From JAVBUZ01 sp031554725 (GTDB lineage: Bacteria > Bacillota > Clostridia > Lachnospirales > Lachnospiraceae), in the NCBI GenBank assembly GCA_031554725.1, contig JAVBUZ010000175.1, forward strand, positions 1 to 18,464: a stretch of DNA of 18,464 nucleotides. The letters run 5' to 3'. The position numbers and the translations under genes are program-made. The notes under the pieces are model-generated. The model saw nothing but the letters and a program-made list of their open reading frames with translations. It was not told the DNA's origin and did not search any database. Positions 15,689 to 18,464 of the stretch are shown here, one piece after another; the stretch's first letter is position 1, and every line of letters starts with the position of its first letter.

Positions 15689-15910
15689 TTAGTTATTTTT
15701 CGTTTTATCTAAAATTTCAGTTACCTTGTCTATTGTTTTTACTCCATCTAGCTCCTCGCTGATGATAAAATAATTAGGCAAGGTATCATGCTCTCCAGAG
15801 CTTTTCTGATATCCTCCGTAGAATATTCCTATCCCTACTACACCCAAAAGCATAATAAGTATAATGAAATACCACTTTTTCTTCTTCATATTCTCCCTAA
15901 CACTTTCCAT
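15689..15910 (-). CDS. Small single-span membrane protein, unknown
   Basis: 73 aa when started at the ATG at 15910, chosen because AGGA stands 8 nt upstream. The frame is open further to a TTG at 16000, but that start has no ribosome-binding site and would run through the inverted repeat at 15944-15988. The protein has a basic N-terminus (ENMKKKKW), one hydrophobic span (YFIILIMLLGVVGIGIFYGG), then a polar 40-residue tail (LPNYFIISEELDGVKTID) that would lie outside the cell by the positive-inside rule. No cysteine in the tail, no recognised family. It follows the DUF2975-HTH-DUF4173 operon and abuts the ABC-F gene tail to tail. I do not recognise its function. Confidence 0.5.
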   Translation of the reverse strand: MESVRENMKKKKWYFIILIMLLGVVGIGIFYGGYQKSSGEHDTLPNYFIISEELDGVKTIDKVTEILDKTKNN

Positions 15911-15943
15911 TATTCTTTTCCTAGTTACTGTCCCCTTAAAACA

Positions 15944-15988
15944 AAGGATAATGATATAACGTATATAACTCATCATATCATCATCCTT
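15944..15988 (-). repeat. 45-bp imperfect inverted repeat, terminator or operator
   Basis: Minus strand: AAGGATGATGATATGA, 13-nt interval, TTATATCATTATCCTT. The arms agree at 14 of 16 positions, and both mismatches become G-U pairs in minus-strand RNA, giving a 16-bp hairpin there. TGTTTTAA follows on the minus strand. It could end the DUF2975-HTH-DUF4173 transcript, or act as a leader or operator for the small membrane protein beyond. Confidence 0.6.
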
Positions 15989-16001
15989 ATTGTAATACAA
16001 A

Positions 16002-16032
16002 TTAATATTTTCTTAATATTTGCTTAATATTT
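16002..16032. repeat. Three tandem 11-bp AT repeats at the end of the DUF4173-like gene
   Basis: TTAATATTT occurs at 16002-16010, 16013-16021 and 16024-16032, an exact 11-bp period (about one helical turn). The last copy includes the stop codon of the membrane protein gene. In minus-strand sense it reads AAATATTAA three times, so it also supplies two extra in-frame-type TAA trinucleotides downstream. Confidence 0.7.
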
Positions 16033-17508
16033 CGCCAACATCTGTGCTGCCATATGTCTAGAAATGTTAAAGCTTCTTACATTTAGGTCTTCTATGTCAC
16101 TATATACACCTTTCAAATAGAAGTATCCCCACTCTTCCTTATTCATACGACTTCCTATATAGTATCTTTTCTCTTCTTCTTTTTCCATACGTTTTATATC
16201 ATAACCTTCTTTTTCTAAATAAGGTATAATAATTGGCGCTGCATCTGTTGAAAGATTGCACAAGTATGCATAATCGTGATATGCATCTGCGTCAAAGAAG
16301 CTGTGTACCTGCGTCCCTGTTACATTTCCAAGGTTGCACCTTGCAATTAAATAATCAGGCTTTGAAAATGATAATAAAAGATAGAAGATCGTTACAACTG
16401 CCGTTCCATAACGAAACAGTGGAAAACTTGACTTGTAAATATTTACTAATACTCCTGTCAACAACATAAATATGACCACTAAAGACCATAACACTAGAAT
16501 ACGCAAAAAGGTTAAATAGTAATGCTTAATATACAAAATCATACGCATACCTGCGGATGCAATCATGATATAGGTGCAAAGTGACATGATTGTCAGTATT
16601 ATCTTTAAACTGATGCTATCGCTAAAGTAAGCATTTCCCACCAATACAATTACTAGGTTTAATATACAAATTGCTACTAGTTGAAAAAAGCCGCTTCTTG
16701 CATATTCCGCGTATGTTGTCGCTGCTAAATTTATTTTCCCCATAAATAACCCGAATACTTGAATAACAGAAAAGAGTATATACATTATGGTAAGTGGTAG
16801 TGTCACTGTAATCGCTAAGGCTGCCTCTATCCGCTTTCTCTCACCAGAAAACTCTTTAAAACGCTTCTCTTCTAAATAATTTAGGACACAATAGATTGTA
16901 AAAAACATAAATGCAGCAGTAAAGAACATTCCAACTAAGTTTCCGATTTTTAAAAACTTGAACATATCAACCGTCAAATCCATAAATATTTTATCCGCTG
17001 ATAATAATAATACCCAAACAAACATAAATAGCGGAATTGCAATTGCGACACCAATTAGAATATATAAACCTTTTCCTTTTTTTTCACCTTTTTTCTGCAA
17101 ACATTCTAAGAAGTGCTGAAAAGGCTTGTGAATTCTTCCTACGCTTCCGAAAGTCGTGGAAAAGATAGCTACAATATATTGAACAAAGCTCCACTTATCG
17201 TCCTCATAAAATTGATGAAGCAAAAAGCTTACCGTTAGTAAAAACACCCCTAGCTTGTTAATAAGCAGGATTCTTCCATCTGCAGTGCAGAAGGTTGAAA
17301 TGCTCAAAAGCAGCAAGGCAATAAAGTACCAAATACTATTTCTTTTCACGGAAATCTCTAACTTTCTCATACATAAGCAGAAAAAGAAGATACTTCCGCC
17401 TACCGCGAAAGGGTACGTAATTCCCGCCCCATTCTTATACATGCAAAAGGTATAAAACAGTGCATATAGAGCACTACCTATACCAAAAAACTTAAATTTG
17501 TCCTTCAT
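16024..17508 (-). CDS. DUF4173/DUF4153-like polytopic membrane protein
   Basis: 494 aa. About ten to twelve hydrophobic spans fill residues 5-375, with a basic loop near 130-146 (KKGEKKGKG) and a soluble C-terminal part from about 380. The sequence TYAEYARSGFFQL (265-277) is the hallmark of the DUF4173/DUF4153 membrane family, and the PDYLIARCNL...YAYLCNLSTDAAP stretch (384-425) fits its C-terminal end. The biochemical role of the family is unknown. The ATG at 17508 lies inside the end of the HTH regulator gene (17-nt overlap), behind a GAGGAGGAGG run that doubles as codons for glutamates in that regulator, so the two are translationally coupled. It is the third gene of an operon with DUF2975 and the regulator. 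Confidence 0.75.
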   Translation of the reverse strand: MKDKFKFFGIGSALYALFYTFCMYKNGAGITYPFAVGGSIFFFCLCMRKLEISVKRNSIWYFIALLLLSISTFCTADGRILLINKLGVFLLTVSFLLHQFYEDDKWSFVQYIVAIFSTTFGSVGRIHKPFQHFLECLQKKGEKKGKGLYILIGVAIAIPLFMFVWVLLLSADKIFMDLTVDMFKFLKIGNLVGMFFTAAFMFFTIYCVLNYLEEKRFKEFSGERKRIEAALAITVTLPLTIMYILFSVIQVFGLFMGKINLAATTYAEYARSGFFQLVAICILNLVIVLVGNAYFSDSISLKIILTIMSLCTYIMIASAGMRMILYIKHYYLTFLRILVLWSLVVIFMLLTGVLVNIYKSSFPLFRYGTAVVTIFYLLLSFSKPDYLIARCNLGNVTGTQVHSFFDADAYHDYAYLCNLSTDAAPIIIPYLEKEGYDIKRMEKEEEKRYYIGSRMNKEEWGYFYLKGVYSDIEDLNVRSFNISRHMAAQMLAKY

Positions 17509-17734
17509 CTTCTACCTCCTCCTCGCTTACACCTTCCACATACTGCAAAATATCTCCTGGCTGGCACTCTAAAGCTTTGCAAATTGCTTCTAATGTTGTA
17601 AAACGAATTGCCTTTGCTTTATTGTTTTTTAAGATAGATAGATTTGCCATGGTTATATCTACCTTACCTGCTAGCTCTGTTAGACCCATTTTGCGCTGTG
17701 CCATTACTACGTCTAGGTTTATAATTATTGCCAT
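17492..17734 (-). CDS. HTH transcriptional regulator, YozG/Cro-C1 type
   Basis: 80 aa small DNA-binding protein. The helix-turn-helix spans about residues 17-45 (GLTELAGKVDITMANLSILK), followed by FTTLEAICKALECQPGDIL (45-63), the standard ending of YozG-like single-domain regulators; the acidic tail EEEVEDEG is short. The ATG is preceded by AGGAGG at 6 nt. It follows the DUF2975 gene by 21 nt and overlaps the DUF4173-like gene by 17 nt. DUF2975 membrane proteins are commonly paired with this kind of regulator, which suggests it controls its own operon, probably through the palindromes at 18252-18297; that binding is inferred, not seen. Confidence 0.9.
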   Translation of the reverse strand: MAIIINLDVVMAQRKMGLTELAGKVDITMANLSILKNNKAKAIRFTTLEAICKALECQPGDILQYVEGVSEEEVEDEGQI

Positions 17735-17755
17735 ATGGCACCTCCTATTTTCTTC

Positions 17756-18208
17756 CTATATGGTTAAGTCATTTTCCAGCTTATACTCTATTGCCTTATC
17801 AAAAACAAAGGATAGCACCTTACTAAATAATCCTGCAATGATAAACACAAGAGTTATAACTAGCATAGCTGGCGTCACAAAAACTATCGTTCTTACCAGA
17901 CTCATTAGGGCAATTAAAAAGCTATAGGTTCCCATCCTCTGCAAGCTCACAACATTTCCGTAAACAAAGCAGTCATCGGCAACTACTGTACGAAACATTT
18001 TTCTTAGTTCTCCAATAATAAGGACTGCCAAAACGCCTAAAACAAAATAAATAATCATCGCCTCACCTAAGTATTCTTCAAGCTGTGGGGCAAAACTGTC
18101 CCTAACCCACTTTAGAGTAAGAGGTAGGCTAAGTGTTACAAATATTCCTGCAAAATACATAAAGTTCATCAACCATTTTGTTATTCTAATAATCGTTTCC
18201 TGTTTCAT
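17756..18208 (-). CDS. DUF2975 domain membrane protein
   Basis: 150 aa with four predicted membrane spans (about residues 9-31, 47-66, 92-107 and 112-133). The conserved DUF2975 features are a charged segment after the second span (GELRKMFRTVVADDCFVYGN, 66-85) and the C-terminal FDKAIEYKLENDLTI just before the partner regulator gene. Function of the family is unknown; its members sit next to YozG-like HTH genes in many Firmicutes, and the pair is thought of as a membrane-sensor/regulator unit only by association. Start supported by GGAGG 6 nt before the ATG. First gene of the operon, with a near-consensus promoter 37 nt upstream. Confidence 0.85.
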   Translation of the reverse strand: MKQETIIRITKWLMNFMYFAGIFVTLSLPLTLKWVRDSFAPQLEEYLGEAMIIYFVLGVLAVLIIGELRKMFRTVVADDCFVYGNVVSLQRMGTYSFLIALMSLVRTIVFVTPAMLVITLVFIIAGLFSKVLSFVFDKAIEYKLENDLTI

Positions 18209-18244
18209 ATAAATCCTCCATATATTTCAATCTATGTTAGACAC

Positions 18245-18273
18245 AATATATCACCGACAAAAACGATTGTCAA
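18245..18273 (-). promoter_or_regulatory. Promoter of the DUF2975-HTH-DUF4173 operon
   Basis: Minus-strand TTGACA (18268-18273, perfect), 17-bp spacer, TATATT (18245-18250). An inverted repeat GACAA-6 nt-TTGTC begins inside the -35 hexamer and fills most of the spacer (18256-18271), a position where a bound repressor would exclude polymerase. Confidence 0.75.
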
Positions 18274-18280
18274 TATATAT

Positions 18281-18297
18281 TTATCGTTATTCGATAA
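18281..18297. promoter_or_regulatory. Palindromic operator candidate upstream of the -35
   Basis: TTATCG-TTATT-CGATAA is a perfect 6-bp inverted repeat with a 5-bp centre, ending 7 bp from the -35 hexamer. With the second inverted repeat overlapping the promoter, it is a natural binding site for the operon's own HTH protein. Confidence 0.5.
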
Positions 18298-18360
18298 TTT
18301 ATTATTGAGAATCGGGTTTTATAAATTTAGGCTTTATAAACTCCGATGAATTGCAACCTA

Positions 18361-18464
18361 GGATTCCCATTTGTAGCCCAAGAATCCCGTTTTGTAAATG
18401 AATTTCTCGTTTTGTAATTATAATTCCCGTTTTGTAAATGAAAATCCCGTTTTGTAAGCGTCTT
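18361..18464. repeat. 20-bp tandem direct repeat array, running off the right edge
   Basis: Five consecutive 20-bp units (18361, 18381, 18401, 18421, 18441) share the core TCCCGTTTTGTAA in plus sense, with the first unit degenerate (TCCCATTTGTAG) and the third carrying CTCG for CCCG. The GTTTTGTAA core starts at 18389, 18409, 18429 and 18449, an exact 20-bp period. A diverged out-of-register copy, GAATCGGGTTTTATAAAT, is at 18309-18326. Units are contiguous with no unique spacers. On the minus strand two of three frames are free of stops across the array. Confidence 0.8.

Noticed and set aside
15680..15720. Bidirectional terminator between the ABC-F gene and the small convergent gene
   Set aside because: The 2-nt gap and its flanks give only a three-pair stem (CTA/TAG) with mismatches outside it.
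15911..16000. Longer start of the small membrane protein at TTG 16000
   Set aside because: No ribosome-binding site, and the added residues are read through the inverted repeat; ATG 15910 has a well-placed AGGA.
18361..18464. Repeat array as a CRISPR
   Set aside because: The 20-bp units are contiguous, with no unique spacers, and the core is only about 13 bp; no cas gene is nearby.
18302..18464. Minus-strand open frames through the repeat array as the 3' end of a gene
   Set aside because: Two frames are open at once because the 20-bp unit has no stop on that strand; the period is not a multiple of three and the peptide is compositionally odd, so there is no positive sign of coding.

Overview
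The window is AT-rich chromosomal DNA that reads as a motile, anaerobic member of the Clostridia, most likely Lachnospiraceae. This is inferred from protein character: a flagellin/FliS pair preceded by a large clostridial flagellar-locus protein (DUF6240-like), a BofA/DUF2508 pair, a Clostridia-type Tad pilus cluster and strong AGGAGG ribosome-binding sites. All genes but two (the DUF2508 gene and the ABC-F gene) lie on the minus strand. I see no rRNA, tRNA, CRISPR array, transposase or phage gene.

Layout from left to right. (1) 1-1845: start of a Tad/Flp pilus operon, transcribed leftwards from a near-consensus promoter: prepilin peptidase, CpaE/TadZ-like ATPase, then the N-terminus of CpaF/TadA cut by the window edge. 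(2) 1882-2599: bofA and a DUF2508 (YaaL-like) gene, divergent. (3) 2549-7100: a three-gene flagellar unit, transcribed leftwards: a 946-aa repeat protein with a FliK-like end, flagellin, FliS. It has a candidate sigma-28 promoter overlapping the terminator of the operon before it, and a candidate terminator lying antisense inside the DUF2508 gene. (4) 7111-11492: a two-gene unit of a TPR/acidic/degenerate-AAA protein followed by the glycogen branching enzyme GlgB, from one promoter. (5) 11546-14006: a HAD phosphatase/tyrosine phosphatase fusion and the rRNA methyltransferase KsgA. (6) 14017-15686: an ABC-F ATPase on the plus strand, divergent from (5). (7) 15689-18273: DUF2975 membrane protein, YozG-like HTH regulator and DUF4173/DUF4153-like membrane protein in one operon with palindromes around its promoter, followed by a small one-span membrane protein behind a large inverted repeat. 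(8) 18361-18464: a 20-bp tandem direct repeat running off the right edge.

The parts that most reward a second look are the 946-aa protein (at least eight degenerate copies of a short helical motif plus a FliK-like domain, translated just ahead of flagellin), the TPR/pseudo-AAA protein coupled to glgB, the HAD-PTP fusion, the regulator/membrane-protein operon with its palindromic promoter, and the 20-bp iteron-like array. No gene here is clearly a defence or toxin system.
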